The notes: a model not told the origin generated them from the letters alone. Counted from the first letter of the stretch, positions 28,131 through 37,620 are shown. The stretch is DNA of 64,000 nucleotides from Luteibacter yeojuensis (GCF_000964085.1 NZ_JZRB01000025.1:114188-178187); one strand, 5' to 3'. Program-made: numbers and translations.

Positions 28131-29528
28131 TCAGCGCGCCCTGTGCCCACTCATTTCTGCCCCCGCATTCCTCGGCAACAGCGCACACACCGGCGCGGCG
28201 ATGAGCGAGATGAACGTGACCACCAGGAACGCCACCGAGAAATCGGGCATGGCGGCACTGTCGCGCCCATGCCACACGACGCTGACGTGCAGCGCGGCGG
28301 CGGCGACGCAGATGCCCAGCGACAGCATCAGCTGCTGGAACGTGGTGTAGAAGCTGGTGGCACTGGAGAACCGCTCGCTCGGCACGTCGGCATAGGCCAC
28401 CGTGTTGTACGCGCTGAACTGCAGCGACTGGAAAAAGCCCGAGAGCAGCAGCACCGCGTAGATGATCCACAGCGGCCAATCGGGGCGGAACAGCGCGCAC
28501 AGCGCCACGCACACCATGGAGAAAACGCCGTTCCATACCAGCGTGGCGCGGAACCCGAACCGGCGCAGCACGGGCGCGGCCGTGGCCTTCATCAACATGG
28601 CGCCAAGCGCCGAGACAAACGTGATGACGCCGCTGTGCGCCGCCGACAGGCCAAAGCCCAGCTGCATCATCAGCGGCAGCAGGAACGGCACGGCGCCCGC
28701 GGTGATGCGCGTGAGCGACCCGGCCACCACCGAGAGCCGGAACGTGGGGAAACGCATCAGCGACATGTCGAGGATGGGGTGCGCCACCTTGCGCGAATAC
28801 AGCAGGTAGCCCGCGCCGCACACCATGCCCGCGATGATCAGCCCGGTGGACCCACCCAGCGACGCCGAGCCGCGGCTGGCCATCTCCAGGCCGAACACCA
28901 GGCACGACAGCGACGCGCCCGACAGCACGAAGCCCACGCGATCGAACGGCACGCGCTCGGTGAGGCGCACATCGGGGACATATTTAGTGGCCAGCCAGAT
29001 GCCGGCCAGGCCGATCGGCACGTTGATGTAGAAGATCCAGCGCCACGACACCCACGTGACGATGAAGCCACCCAGCGGCGGCCCCACCACGGGGCCGATG
29101 AGCGCGGGCACCAGCAGCCACGACATGGCGCTGACGAGCTCGGATTTCGGCACCGAGCGCAGCAGCACGAGCCGGCCCACGGGCACCATCATGGCGCCAC
29201 CGATGCCCTGCAGCAGGCGCGACACGACAAGCAGCGGCAGGTTGCCGGCGAGGCCGCAGAGGATGGAGCCGATGGTGAACAGCGCGATGGCCGCGCGGAA
29301 CACGTTGCGCGAACCGTAACGATCGGCGATGGCGCCACTGGCCGGAATGAACACGGCCAGGCTCAGCATGTAGGACGTGAGCGCCACGCTCATGTGCAGC
29401 GGGGAGACGTCGAACGAGGCGGCCATGGCGGGCAGCGCGGTGGCCAGGATGGTGCCGTCCAATTGCTCCATGAACATCGCCGAGGCGATGATCAGGGCAA
29501 CGGTACGAAAGCCTGGTGCGGTGCTCAT
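28131..29528 (-). CDS. MFS transporter, DHA2 (EmrB/QacA-like) drug exporter
   Basis: This encodes 465 residues from an ATG at 29526-29528, with about 13-14 membrane helices. The N-terminal LDGTILATALPAMAASF and the helix 2-3 motif GAIADRYGSRNVFR identify the drug:H+ antiporter-2 group; motif C is seen as PALIGPVVGPPLGGFIV. It exports amphiphilic compounds; the substrate is not predictable. No membrane-fusion partner lies beside it. Its C-terminus almost touches the REP pair after aat. Confidence 0.88.
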   Translation of the reverse strand: MSTAPGFRTVALIIASAMFMEQLDGTILATALPAMAASFDVSPLHMSVALTSYMLSLAVFIPASGAIADRYGSRNVFRAAIALFTIGSILCGLAGNLPLLVVSRLLQGIGGAMMVPVGRLVLLRSVPKSELVSAMSWLLVPALIGPVVGPPLGGFIVTWVSWRWIFYINVPIGLAGIWLATKYVPDVRLTERVPFDRVGFVLSGASLSCLVFGLEMASRGSASLGGSTGLIIAGMVCGAGYLLYSRKVAHPILDMSLMRFPTFRLSVVAGSLTRITAGAVPFLLPLMMQLGFGLSAAHSGVITFVSALGAMLMKATAAPVLRRFGFRATLVWNGVFSMVCVALCALFRPDWPLWIIYAVLLLSGFFQSLQFSAYNTVAYADVPSERFSSATSFYTTFQQLMLSLGICVAAAALHVSVVWHGRDSAAMPDFSVAFLVVTFISLIAAPVCALLPRNAGAEMSGHRAR

Positions 29529-29558
29529 CCGGGAATGCGCGGCGGGGAGAACGCGAGT

Positions 29559-30428
29559 TTAACAGAGCACGTGGAGCTCGCGGCCGCTTCTAAAGATCCG
29601 TTCATGCCCGGTGAGGGGGTCGACGAACCGCAGCTCGCGGGCCAGCAGGCAAAGCGGCTCGACGAAGCCCGGTGCCTCGTCGCGCAGCGCCGGGTAGAAA
29701 GTGTCGCCGGCGATCGGCGCGCCCAGCGCCGCCATGTGCACGCGAAGCTGGTGCTTGCGGCCGGTCACCGGCTCCAGCCGGTAGCGCCAGTGCGTCTCGC
29801 CGCGGGCGATCACGTCGATGCGCGTGAGCGCATTGGGTTCGCCCGGCGCCTCGGCCATGCGGAAGAAAGGCTCGCCGCGCACGAGGCGGCTCTCGCGGAC
29901 GAGCGGGAACGACACCCCCGGCAAGGGGGGCGCCAGCGCCTCGTACACCTTGCCGATGCGGCGCTCGCGGAACAGCCGGCTGTACGCATCCCGGCTGGCC
30001 GGGCGTGCCGAGAACACCACCAGCCCCGCCGTGGCCCGGTCGAGCCGGTGCAACGCTACGAGGCCGGGCTGGCCAAGACGGCGGACAAGGCGCACCGACA
30101 GGGTCTCCTCGACATACGCGCCCGCGGGCATCACCGGCAGGAAGTGGGGCTTGTCGACCACGACCAGGTCGTCGTCCACGTGCACCAGGGTTTCCTCGAA
30201 CGGCACGCGCGGCTCGGCCGCCACCTCGCGCCGATAGACCACGGTGGCGCCGGCCCGGTAGGGCGCATCGGGCGGCAGCGGGCCGTGGCCGTCTTCCACG
30301 AGGCCGCGCGCCATGCGCCCAGCCCACGCCTCGCGGCCCACGGCGGGGAAACGTTCGCAGAGGAAATCGAGGACGGTACACCACGCCCCCACGGGGAGGG
30401 CGACGCGGCTTGGCGGGAGGTCGGGCAT
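29559..30428 (-). CDS. RluA-family pseudouridine synthase
   Basis: This encodes 289 residues from the ATG at 30426-30428 (MPDLPPSRVALP). It isomerises uridine in rRNA or tRNA. The catalytic Asp is in HRLDRATAGLVVFS; other family blocks are VDKPHFLPVMPAG, GKVYEALAPP and TGRKHQLRVHMAALGAPIAGD. An S4-like N-terminal part is reduced (TVLDFLCERFP). The exact target site (RluA, RluC/D or TruC type) cannot be decided here. Divergent from the HDOD gene. Confidence 0.92.
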   Translation of the reverse strand: MPDLPPSRVALPVGAWCTVLDFLCERFPAVGREAWAGRMARGLVEDGHGPLPPDAPYRAGATVVYRREVAAEPRVPFEETLVHVDDDLVVVDKPHFLPVMPAGAYVEETLSVRLVRRLGQPGLVALHRLDRATAGLVVFSARPASRDAYSRLFRERRIGKVYEALAPPLPGVSFPLVRESRLVRGEPFFRMAEAPGEPNALTRIDVIARGETHWRYRLEPVTGRKHQLRVHMAALGAPIAGDTFYPALRDEAPGFVEPLCLLARELRFVDPLTGHERIFRSGRELHVLC

Positions 30429-30505
30429 CCAATCATTGTAGGCGCCCCCTGTGCGCATATACTGCAAACCCCCACCCCCATCGTCTGGTATCGAGGTTGT
30501 CGCGC

Positions 30506-31534
30506 GTGATCGGCCGGTTTTTCAGGAAGCTTTTCGGCGCCGGCACCCCTGCGACCCCGGTGGAGACCGAACGCGAGCATGCCTACGTGGCGGTCGCCGT
30601 CCAGCCGCCCGCGCATGGCAACGCCACCGCGGCGGAGGAAGTGGAAGACCGCTTCTACCGCATGCTGCTCGGCGTGGGCCCGTCGACCGAACCCGCCATG
30701 ACCGCCACCGAGCAGGCGGCCCTGCGCCGCGTGCGCGATGCCTTTGGCGGCGAACGCTTCGACGTCGGCACCCTGCCCCGGCTGCCCTCGGTTGTGCCGC
30801 AGCTGATGCGCTCGCTGCGCAACACCGACAGCGACAGCCGCGCGCTCGCCGAGCAGATCGCCCGCGACACGGTGCTGGTCGGCGAGATCATCCGCGTCGC
30901 CAACAGCGCCTATTTCCGCACCGCCCGCCCGGTCACCGGCCTGCCCCAGGCCATCACGCTGCTGGGCCAGAACGGGCTGCGCCGCGTCGTGATGCAACTG
31001 GTGATGCGCCCCATCCTGCGCACCGACGCCGACGCCACCAGCCGCGCCGCGGGCGAGCGCCTGTGGGAGCACGCCGAACGCTGCGCCCGCACCTGCGTCT
31101 TCCTCAGCCGCCCGGCCGCCGATGCGTTCGAGGCGTTCCTTGCGGGCCTCGTCAGCCAGACAGGCGCGCAGACCATCCTCCTCGAACTCGATGCCGCGGG
31201 CCTGCCGCAGGACGGGCTCAGCCGGCCCTTCGTCGCGGCCATCGGCCAGCAAGTGGAGCGGCTCTCGCTCCACGCCGCCCGCTACTGGGAGTTCCCGTCG
31301 CGCGTGGTGCAGGCCCTGGCCGAGCGCGCCGACCCGGCCGATGCCGGCGCCCGCACGCCACTGGGCCGTGCGCTTCTCGCCGCCAGCCGGGTCGCGATGC
31401 TCGATGTACTGGTGGAACAGGGCCTCGCCGAGCCCGATAGCGTGCTGCTCGCCACCGCGGCGCAGGGCTTCAGCCAGGACCGCCTGCAGGCGGCCCACGA
31501 CGACCTCAAGGCGCCGGACGCGGCCGAGGCCTGA
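30506..31534 (+). CDS. HDOD domain protein
   Basis: This encodes 342 residues from a GTG at 30506; upstream frame extension overlaps the divergent rluA-type gene and is rejected. The N-terminal 85 residues are a variable linker. The HDOD core (LPRLPSVVPQLMRSLRNTDSDSRALAEQIARD, VGEIIRVANSAYFR, LPQAITLLGQNGLRRVVMQLVM) is a degenerate HD-like domain without the metal-binding HD pair. HDOD proteins act as scaffolds in cyclic-di-GMP and virulence signalling in Xanthomonadales. No GGDEF or EAL domain is fused. Its 3' end overlaps the convergent membrane gene by 29 bases. Confidence 0.85.
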   Translation: MIGRFFRKLFGAGTPATPVETEREHAYVAVAVQPPAHGNATAAEEVEDRFYRMLLGVGPSTEPAMTATEQAALRRVRDAFGGERFDVGTLPRLPSVVPQLMRSLRNTDSDSRALAEQIARDTVLVGEIIRVANSAYFRTARPVTGLPQAITLLGQNGLRRVVMQLVMRPILRTDADATSRAAGERLWEHAERCARTCVFLSRPAADAFEAFLAGLVSQTGAQTILLELDAAGLPQDGLSRPFVAAIGQQVERLSLHAARYWEFPSRVVQALAERADPADAGARTPLGRALLAASRVAMLDVLVEQGLAEPDSVLLATAAQGFSQDRLQAAHDDLKAPDAAEA

Positions 31535-32051
31535 CGCCTCGCGTCACGTACCAGCGGGAAAACCGGTAGCTGGCAAAGCCCACGCCCACGATCGCCAACG
31601 TGGCCTGCCGCGCCGTCAGCATGTCGCGCCACAGCGCGAGGTCCACCGCGACGAACACGGCGAAGGCGGCCGCCCATGCCAGCGACGTGATCCGGTAGGC
31701 GCGTTGCCGCCCCGGCACCAGCGCGGCCGCCGGCGGGGCGAAATCACGCGTGAACGGCCGCCCCAACGCGACGGTGGCAACGATGACAAGGCTCAGGCCA
31801 GCGTCGACGATGGCCCTTGTCAGGCTGATGGCCAGCGCCTGGCCACGCAGCGCCACGACACACGCCACCCCCGCGAACAGCACGACAGTGCCCACGTCGA
31901 GGATGCGTACCCGACGCACGGGCCGCGTGGCGGCGTGCGCAAGCGAGCACGCGGCGACCCCCGCGGCCAGGCACAGGCCCGTCAACGGGTACCCAAGTGA
32001 ACTGGCGGCCGCGAACGCGATGAACGGCAGGAAGGCCAGGAGAAGTGGCAT
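31506..32051 (-). CDS. Polytopic membrane protein divergent from TetR regulator
   Basis: This encodes 181 residues with about five to six membrane helices (PLLLAFLPFIAFAAASSLGY, LTGLCLAAGVAACSLAHA, ILDVGTVVLFAGVACVVAL, IVDAGLSLVIVATVALG, ITSLAWAAAFAVFVAVDLAL, ATLAIVGVGFASYRF) and an Arg/Pro-rich tail. The ATG at 32049-32051 lies 22 bases from the first of two operator-like dyads, so it is probably repressed by the divergent TetR protein. I do not recognise a family; a transporter or envelope role is possible. Confidence 0.7.
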   Translation of the reverse strand: MPLLLAFLPFIAFAAASSLGYPLTGLCLAAGVAACSLAHAATRPVRRVRILDVGTVVLFAGVACVVALRGQALAISLTRAIVDAGLSLVIVATVALGRPFTRDFAPPAAALVPGRQRAYRITSLAWAAAFAVFVAVDLALWRDMLTARQATLAIVGVGFASYRFSRWYVTRGVRPRPRPAP

Positions 32052-32073
32052 GGAGAATCCCCGTCAATGCGAC

Positions 32074-32092
32074 ATCTTTACAGTGGAAAGAT
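32074..32092. promoter_or_regulatory. Putative TetR operator 1
   Basis: ATCTTTACAGTGGAAAGAT, a dyad with arms ATCTTT/AAAGAT, in the divergent gap between the membrane gene and tetR. It shares its TTTACAGTGG core with operator 2. Confidence 0.6.
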
Positions 32093-32125
32093 ATGCTGGG
32101 GCGCACGCAAGTCGATGTCAAGGTG

Positions 32126-32146
32126 GATTTTTACAGTGGTAAGATC
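32126..32146. promoter_or_regulatory. Putative TetR operator 2
   Basis: Contains TTAC-AGTG-GTAA (32131-32142), a clean dyad, within a GATTTTTACAGTGGTAAGAT stretch that ends seven bases before the regulator's ATG. Binding here would block its own translation start region, consistent with autorepression. Confidence 0.65.
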
Positions 32147-32152
32147 AAGTTC

Positions 32153-32761
32153 ATGAAATCCACCCCGTACCACCATGGCGCCCTTCGCGACGCGCTGCTC
32201 GCCGCCGCCGAGACCGTGCTGAGACGGGACGGCCTGCCCGGCATGACCCTGCGGGCGGCGGCGCGCGAAGCCGGCGTCTCGCACGCGGCGCCCACCCACC
32301 ATTTCGGCGACCTGACGGGCCTGCTCACCGCCCTGGCGGCCGACGGCTTCCGCCGCTTCGGCGAGGCCCTCCGCGCCGCTGTCACCGCGCCTGACGCGCG
32401 CCGGTGGGACGGCGCGCGTGCCTACATCGCCTTTGCGGTGGCAAACCCTGCTCTCTTCCAGCTGATGTTCCGCACCGATCGCCTCGACGACGCCAACGAG
32501 AGCCTGCGCGCGGCCCGGCTCCATGCGCTGCAGCACATCGCCGCCGCGCGCCACATGCCAGCCACCGACCTGAGCGTGGCGCAGCTGGGTGAAGTGCTCG
32601 GCGGGTGGGCGCTAGTGCACGGCTATACCCTTCTGCTCCTCGATGGGCGGCTCGCAGGCCTGCCACGCCTGGCGCCGGAAGGGACCACGGCCGACGCGCT
32701 ACTCGACGCGATGTTCGCGGCCGCGGACGCGGGGCGGGCCGGGCCCCGCCGGCACGACTGA
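32153..32761 (+). CDS. TetR-family transcriptional regulator
   Basis: This encodes 202 residues from the ATG at 32153. The N-terminal helix-turn-helix is typical (HHGALRDALLAAAETVLRRDG, TLRAAAREAGVSHAAPTHHFG, LLTALAADGFRRF). The C-terminal ligand domain is of the WHG type found in many proteobacterial TetR proteins (AYIAFAVANPALFQLMFR). Two similar dyads in the 101-base divergent promoter region indicate that it controls itself and the membrane protein gene at 31506-32051. The inducer is unknown. Confidence 0.92.
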   Translation: MKSTPYHHGALRDALLAAAETVLRRDGLPGMTLRAAAREAGVSHAAPTHHFGDLTGLLTALAADGFRRFGEALRAAVTAPDARRWDGARAYIAFAVANPALFQLMFRTDRLDDANESLRAARLHALQHIAAARHMPATDLSVAQLGEVLGGWALVHGYTLLLLDGRLAGLPRLAPEGTTADALLDAMFAAADAGRAGPRRHD

Positions 32762-32817
32762 GAAACGCTGCCGGAATTGTCTCTACGGCGCCCCCGCGCT
32801 GCGCCGATAGTCCATCC

Positions 32818-33081
32818 ATGTACACATGGATTTCCCTCATGGCTGGCGGCCCCCAGGACGGCCAGCGGTTCCGGCGCGATTTCTACGCGCCGCGCGCCAC
32901 CCCACCCGCCATGCGGGCCAGCGACGGCAAGGTCTGCTGCCCCGTGGCCGTTCGCAACCTCGACGAGGCGTCCCTGTGCGTGGTGGTGCACCCGCAGGCC
33001 CGGGACGAGGAAATCGAGCGTGCCATCGACGGCATGGTGGCGGCCGCCGCCGCCCAAGGTCGGCGGAATTCCGGCAATTAA
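32818..33081 (+). CDS. Small hypothetical protein
   Basis: A plausible 87-residue product (MYTWISLMAGGPQDGQRFRRDFYAP...ARDEEIERAIDGMVAAAAA). It has two cysteines in KVCCPVAVRN and a predicted C-terminal helix. No convincing ribosome site precedes the ATG, and the high GC content keeps many false frames open, so this call is tentative. It lies between tetR and the Mrr-like gene. Confidence 0.4.
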   Translation: MYTWISLMAGGPQDGQRFRRDFYAPRATPPAMRASDGKVCCPVAVRNLDEASLCVVVHPQARDEEIERAIDGMVAAAAAQGRRNSGN

Positions 33082-33132
33082 TTCAAGAGTGTATAATCTG
33101 TCACTGATTCCTTTGGCAGGGTTTCCACCCCC

Positions 33133-34041
33133 TTGGCTTTTTCGGCACGCCTTCCCGAGGCCGGCGACGCGCTTGCGCGGCTCGCCTGGCAGGATTTCGA
33201 GCATCTGCTCGCGGAGCATTACCGCGGGCAGGGCTATCGCGTGGAGCTCGTTTCCGCCCACGACCTGAAGGCCCTCGGCAACGCGGGCCTCGACATGCGC
33301 ATCCGCCGCGGCGGCGACACCGGCATCGTCCAGTGCGGCCACTGGGATGCCCTGTTCGTGGACGTGGCCGAAGTGCAGCAGCTGATGAGCGCCATGATCA
33401 ACGAGGCCGCCGGCCGCGGCGTGCTCGTCACCCGCGGGTCGTTTACCCAGGCCGCCCGCAAGGCCGTCGCCCGCCAGCCGCGCATCCAGCTCGTCGATGG
33501 CGAGGTGCTGCGCGCCATGCTGAAGCTGCCCGACCACCTCGATACCTCCCTGCCCGGCACGCGCCCGGCCGAGAAGGTGGCCCGCACCGCCGCGGCGGCC
33601 AAGCGCCGCGCGCGCCGTGACGGCCGCCCCAGGCTGGTGCCGGCCCTCATGGGTGGCATGATCGCGCTGCTGCTGGGTTTCTTCGTGTGGCGTGCGTTCG
33701 TGGACCATGACGACGAGGCCCCGGCGGCGACGGCCTCGGCGCCTTTCGCCCAGGCCCCGGCCACCGGTACCACCGCGGCCATGCCGCCCCAGGCGGCCAG
33801 CGTCGCCGTGCTGCCGCCGCCTGCAGAAGGCCCCACCGCGCCCGCCACCACGCCGGTGGCGCCGGAGGTCACCGCGGTGCCGCCCGCCGCGCACGCGGAC
33901 GAGGTGTCCCCGTCGCTGGCCCGCGAGCTGGCCGCGCGCGCCCAGGCCCGGCGCGACGACGAGGCCGCCACCAGCCGCAAGAAGGCCGACGACGCCTTGA
34001 AGGTCATGGAGCGCAACACGCGCGAAGTGGGTTCGTACTAG
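33133..34041 (+). CDS. Membrane-anchored Mrr-like (restriction endonuclease-fold) protein, probable inactive site
   Basis: This encodes 302 residues if the TTG at 33133 is used; no closer ATG keeps the domain whole. Residues about 15-130 match the Mrr_cat fold: LAWQDFEHLLAEHYRGQGYRVEL, GLDMRIRRGGDTGIVQCGHW, EVQQLMSAMINEAAGRGVLVTRGSFTQAARK. In active enzymes the D...QxK motif ends in lysine (QCKxW). Here D54 and Q67 are present but the lysine position is G69. A basic stretch and one membrane helix (about 168-190) follow, then a Pro/Ala-rich tail and a C-terminal coiled region. It may bind DNA at the membrane without cutting it. Confidence 0.75.
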   Translation: MAFSARLPEAGDALARLAWQDFEHLLAEHYRGQGYRVELVSAHDLKALGNAGLDMRIRRGGDTGIVQCGHWDALFVDVAEVQQLMSAMINEAAGRGVLVTRGSFTQAARKAVARQPRIQLVDGEVLRAMLKLPDHLDTSLPGTRPAEKVARTAAAAKRRARRDGRPRLVPALMGGMIALLLGFFVWRAFVDHDDEAPAATASAPFAQAPATGTTAAMPPQAASVAVLPPPAEGPTAPATTPVAPEVTAVPPAAHADEVSPSLARELAARAQARRDDEAATSRKKADDALKVMERNTREVGSY

Positions 34042-34130
34042 GCGGCCGCGCCAGCCCGCGCGTGTTCACGCGTTTGCCATCACCCCGGGCCTAGGCTGGG
34101 CGGAGCATATCCCCGTCCCCAGGCCCACCC

Positions 34131-36491
34131 ATGACGAACACGCTCGATCCCGACCTGCTGCGCCGCATGCATGCGTACTGGCGTGCCGCGAACTACCTCA
34201 CCGTTGGCCAGATCTACCTGCGCGACAACCCGATGCTCGAGGAGCCGCTGACACGCGAGCACATCAAGCACCGCTTGCTCGGCCACTGGGGCACCACGAC
34301 CGGCCTCAACTTCGTCTACACCCACCTCAACCGCGCCATCGTCGAGCGCGACCTCAACATGATCTACGTGATGGGCCCCGGCCACGGCGGCCCGGGGCCG
34401 GTGGCACACACCTACCTCGAGGGCTCGTACACCGAGATCTACCCGCGCATCGACCGCAGCAAGGCCGGCATGCGCGAATTGTTCCGCCAGTTCTCGTGGC
34501 CGTATGGCATCCCCAGCCATGTCGCGCCGGAGACACCGGGCTCGATCCATGAAGGCGGCGAGCTCGGTTATTCGCTCTCGCACGCCTACGGCGCGGCATT
34601 CGACAACCCCGAGCTCATCGTCGCGTGCGTGGTGGGCGACGGCGAGGCCGAGACCGGCGCGCTCGCCACCAGCTGGCATTCGAACAAGTTCCTGAACCCC
34701 GTGCGCGACGGCGCCGTATTGCCCATCCTGCACCTCAACGGCTTCAAGATCGCAAACCCCACGGTGCTCGCGCGCATCGAGCCCGACGAGCTGCGCGACC
34801 TGATGCGCGGCTATGGCTACGAGCCGCACTTCGTCGAAGGCCACGAGCCCGAGGCGATGCACCAGGCCTTCGCTGCGGCGCTGGACACCTGCCTCGACGA
34901 GATCCGCCGCATCCAGAAAGACGCACGCGAAGAAAGCGCCGAGAACGCCAGGCGGCCACGCTGGCCGATGATCGTATTCCGCAGCCCAAAGGGCTGGACC
35001 GGCCCGAAGGAAGTGGACGGCAAGCCCGTCGAAGGCACGTGGCGCGCGCACCAGGTTCCCTTGTCGAACTTCGACTCCGACGAGCACGTGCGGCAGCTTG
35101 AAGAATGGATGAAGAGCTACGACGCGCACGAGCTGTTCGACGAGGAGGGCCGTTTCCGCGAGGAATACGCCTCGCTGGCCCCCAAGGGCCAGCGGCGCAT
35201 GGGCATGAACCCGCACGCCAACGGCGGCTTGCTGCTGAAGCCGCTGCACATGCCGCACTTCGCGCCCTTCGCCGAAGACGTGAAGGCACCCGGTGACCAC
35301 AAGGCCGAGGCCACGCGCGTGCTTGGCCGTTTCCTGCGCGAGGTGATGCGGCAGAACATGCGCACCTTCCGCGTGTTCGGCCCTGACGAAACCGCGTCGA
35401 ACCGGCTTGAGGCCATCTACGAGGCGAGCCCCAAGACCTGGCTGGCCGAATACCAGGGTGTCGACGTCGACCTGGCACCTGACGGCCGCGTCATGGAGAT
35501 GCTGAGCGAGCACCAGTGCCAGGGCTGGCTCGAGGGTTACCTCCTCACGGGCCGGCACGGCTTTTTCTCGTGCTACGAGGCGTTCATCCACATCATCGAC
35601 TCCATGTTCAACCAGCATGCGAAGTGGCTGAAGACCACGCGCAAGATGGATTGGCGGCCGCCCGTGGCGTCGCTGAACTACCTGCTCAGTTCGCACGTAT
35701 GGCACCAGGACCACAACGGGTTCTCGCACCAGGATCCTGGCTTCATCGACCACGTGGCAAACAAGAAGAGCGAGATCGTCCGCATCTACCTGCCACCGGA
35801 TGCGAATTGCCTGCTCTCGGTCGCGGACCATTGCCTGCGCAGCCGCCACTACGTCAACGTCATCATCGCGGGCAAGCAACCCGACTGGCAGTGGCTCGAC
35901 ATGGAGGCCGCGATCCGCCATTGCACCGCTGGCGCCGGCATCTGGGAATGGGCCGGCCGCGGCGGCGACGACCCGGAGGTGGTGATGGCCTGCGCGGGCG
36001 ATGCGCCCACGGTGGAAGTGCTGGCGGCGGTGATGCTGCTGCGCGAGTACGTGCCCGACCTGCGCATCCGCGTGGTGAACGTCGTGGACCTGATGTCGCT
36101 GGAAACGCCCGACGAGCACCCGCATGGCATGGACGACGACCAGTTCGACGACCTGTTCACCCGGGACAAGCCCGTGGTGTTCGCATTCCACGGCTATCCC
36201 GGCATCGTGCACAAGCTCACCTACCGGCGGCATAACCACGATAACTTCCATGTGCGCGGTTACAAGGAAGAAGGCACCACGACCACGGCGCTGGACATGA
36301 TGGTCCTCAACAACATGGACCGTTTCCAGCTCGCCCTCGATGTCATCAACCGCGTGCCCCGCCTCGCCGGCGAGCGCGAAAAAGCCGAGCAGCGCTACTG
36401 GGCCGACATCCAGCGCCACAAGCTCTACGTCAGCGAGCACGGCCAGGACCTGCCCGAGGTACGCGACTGGCAATGGCAGCCCGAAGCCTGA
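34131..36491 (+). CDS. xfp: Xylulose-5-phosphate/fructose-6-phosphate phosphoketolase
   Basis: This encodes 786 residues, full family length. The thiamine-diphosphate enzyme cleaves xylulose-5-P (and often fructose-6-P) with phosphate to acetyl-phosphate and a shorter sugar phosphate. Visible blocks are [85 protein letters not shown] and [19 protein letters not shown]. The next gene encodes acetate kinase, which would capture the acetyl-phosphate as ATP. The two are separated by a perfect 56-base palindrome. Confidence 0.97.
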   Translation: MTNTLDPDLLRRMHAYWRAANYLTVGQIYLRDNPMLEEPLTREHIKHRLLGHWGTTTGLNFVYTHLNRAIVERDLNMIYVMGPGHGGPGPVAHTYLEGSYTEIYPRIDRSKAGMRELFRQFSWPYGIPSHVAPETPGSIHEGGELGYSLSHAYGAAFDNPELIVACVVGDGEAETGALATSWHSNKFLNPVRDGAVLPILHLNGFKIANPTVLARIEPDELRDLMRGYGYEPHFVEGHEPEAMHQAFAAALDTCLDEIRRIQKDAREESAENARRPRWPMIVFRSPKGWTGPKEVDGKPVEGTWRAHQVPLSNFDSDEHVRQLEEWMKSYDAHELFDEEGRFREEYASLAPKGQRRMGMNPHANGGLLLKPLHMPHFAPFAEDVKAPGDHKAEATRVLGRFLREVMRQNMRTFRVFGPDETASNRLEAIYEASPKTWLAEYQGVDVDLAPDGRVMEMLSEHQCQGWLEGYLLTGRHGFFSCYEAFIHIIDSMFNQHAKWLKTTRKMDWRPPVASLNYLLSSHVWHQDHNGFSHQDPGFIDHVANKKSEIVRIYLPPDANCLLSVADHCLRSRHYVNVIIAGKQPDWQWLDMEAAIRHCTAGAGIWEWAGRGGDDPEVVMACAGDAPTVEVLAAVMLLREYVPDLRIRVVNVVDLMSLETPDEHPHGMDDDQFDDLFTRDKPVVFAFHGYPGIVHKLTYRRHNHDNFHVRGYKEEGTTTTALDMMVLNNMDRFQLALDVINRVPRLAGEREKAEQRYWADIQRHKLYVSEHGQDLPEVRDWQWQPEA

Positions 36492-36499
36492 CCCGCACC

Positions 36500-36555
36500 A
36501 CCCCTGTGGGAGCGCGCTTGCGCGCGATCGCGCGCAAGCGCGCTCCCACAGGGGT
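36500..36555. repeat. Perfect 56-base palindrome formed by two fused REPs
   Basis: Two inverted REPs meet with no spacer (centre GCGCGA|TCGCGC between 36527 and 36528), giving 28 complementary bases on each side. It starts nine bases after the phosphoketolase stop and ends 21 bases before the acetate kinase start. Confidence 0.95.
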
Positions 36556-36576
36556 AGCTATCCGCATGGAGACCGC

Positions 36577-37596
36577 ATGCACATCCTTGCTCTGAACGCT
36601 GGCTCGTCGTCGTTGAAATACGGGCTTTACCGCGTTGACGGCGACACGGTGGAGGCGCTCTTCGCGGACCAGGCCGATGCCCCCGGGGCCGGCGGCGACC
36701 CCGTCAAGGCCATCACGGACACACTGCGCGCCAACCACCTGCCGCCGCCCGAGGCCATCGGCCACCGCATCGTCCACGGGGGCCCGAACATCCGCCACCA
36801 TGCGGTGATCGACAACGCGCTGATGGCGCACCTCGAGGAAGCGAAAGCGTTTGCACCGCTCCACGTGCCACCGGCGCTCGAGATGGTGAAGCGAGCCCGC
36901 GAGGCGTTCCCGAAGGCACCGCAGGTCGCCTGCTTCGACACCGCGTTCCATGCGACGATGTCCGCGGTGGCGAGAACCTTGCCGCTACCCGAGAACCTCC
37001 GCCAGGGTGGCATCGAGCGCTACGGTTTCCACGGCCTGTCGTACGAATCCATCGTGCGGCAGCTTGGCGAAAGCATCCCCGCGCGCGTTGTCATCGCGCA
37101 CCTCGGCAACGGGGCGAGCCTGTGCGCGGTGCGCGATGGAAAATCCATCGACACAACCATGGGCCTCACGCCTACGGGCGGCATCGTCATGGGCACGCGG
37201 CCAGGCGACCTCGACCCGGGCGTGCTGCTGTACCTGATGCGCGAGAAAGGCTACGACGCGGAACGGCTCGAACAGCTCGTCGACCGCGAGTCGGGCCTGA
37301 AGGGGTTATCCGGCGGTACCAGCGACATGCGCAAGCTCCACGCGGCGAAGGACGATGCCTCGCGCCTTGCCCGGGATGTGTTCGTGCACGTGGCACGCAA
37401 GCACGTCGCCGCGATGGTGGCCTCTCTAGGCGGCATCGACCTGCTCGTCTTCACCGGCGGCATCGGCGAAAACGACGCGGTGACGCGCGATGCGATCCTC
37501 GCGGGGCTGCAGTGGATAGGGAACTTCGAGGCGCGCGTGGTCGTTACCGAGGAAGACGCGCAGATCGCGCGGCACACGGCAAAACTAACCGCATGA
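36577..37596 (+). CDS. ackA: Acetate kinase (short form)
   Basis: This encodes 339 residues from the ATG at 36577 with GGAG five bases upstream. It interconverts acetyl-phosphate plus ADP and acetate plus ATP. ASKHA-fold motifs are intact: LALNAGSSSLKYGLY, GHRIVHGG, CFDTAFHATM, YGFHGLSYES, AHLGNGASLCAV, TTMGLTPTGGIVMGTRPGDLDPG, GLSGGTSDMR and FTGGIGEND. It is about 60 residues shorter than E. coli AckA, mainly in the N-terminal half. It pairs with the upstream phosphoketolase; no phosphotransacetylase gene is nearby. Confidence 0.95.
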   Translation: MHILALNAGSSSLKYGLYRVDGDTVEALFADQADAPGAGGDPVKAITDTLRANHLPPPEAIGHRIVHGGPNIRHHAVIDNALMAHLEEAKAFAPLHVPPALEMVKRAREAFPKAPQVACFDTAFHATMSAVARTLPLPENLRQGGIERYGFHGLSYESIVRQLGESIPARVVIAHLGNGASLCAVRDGKSIDTTMGLTPTGGIVMGTRPGDLDPGVLLYLMREKGYDAERLEQLVDRESGLKGLSGGTSDMRKLHAAKDDASRLARDVFVHVARKHVAAMVASLGGIDLLVFTGGIGENDAVTRDAILAGLQWIGNFEARVVVTEEDAQIARHTAKLTA

Positions 37597-37620
37597 ACCA
37601 CGTCACAGCCAAACGCGCTT

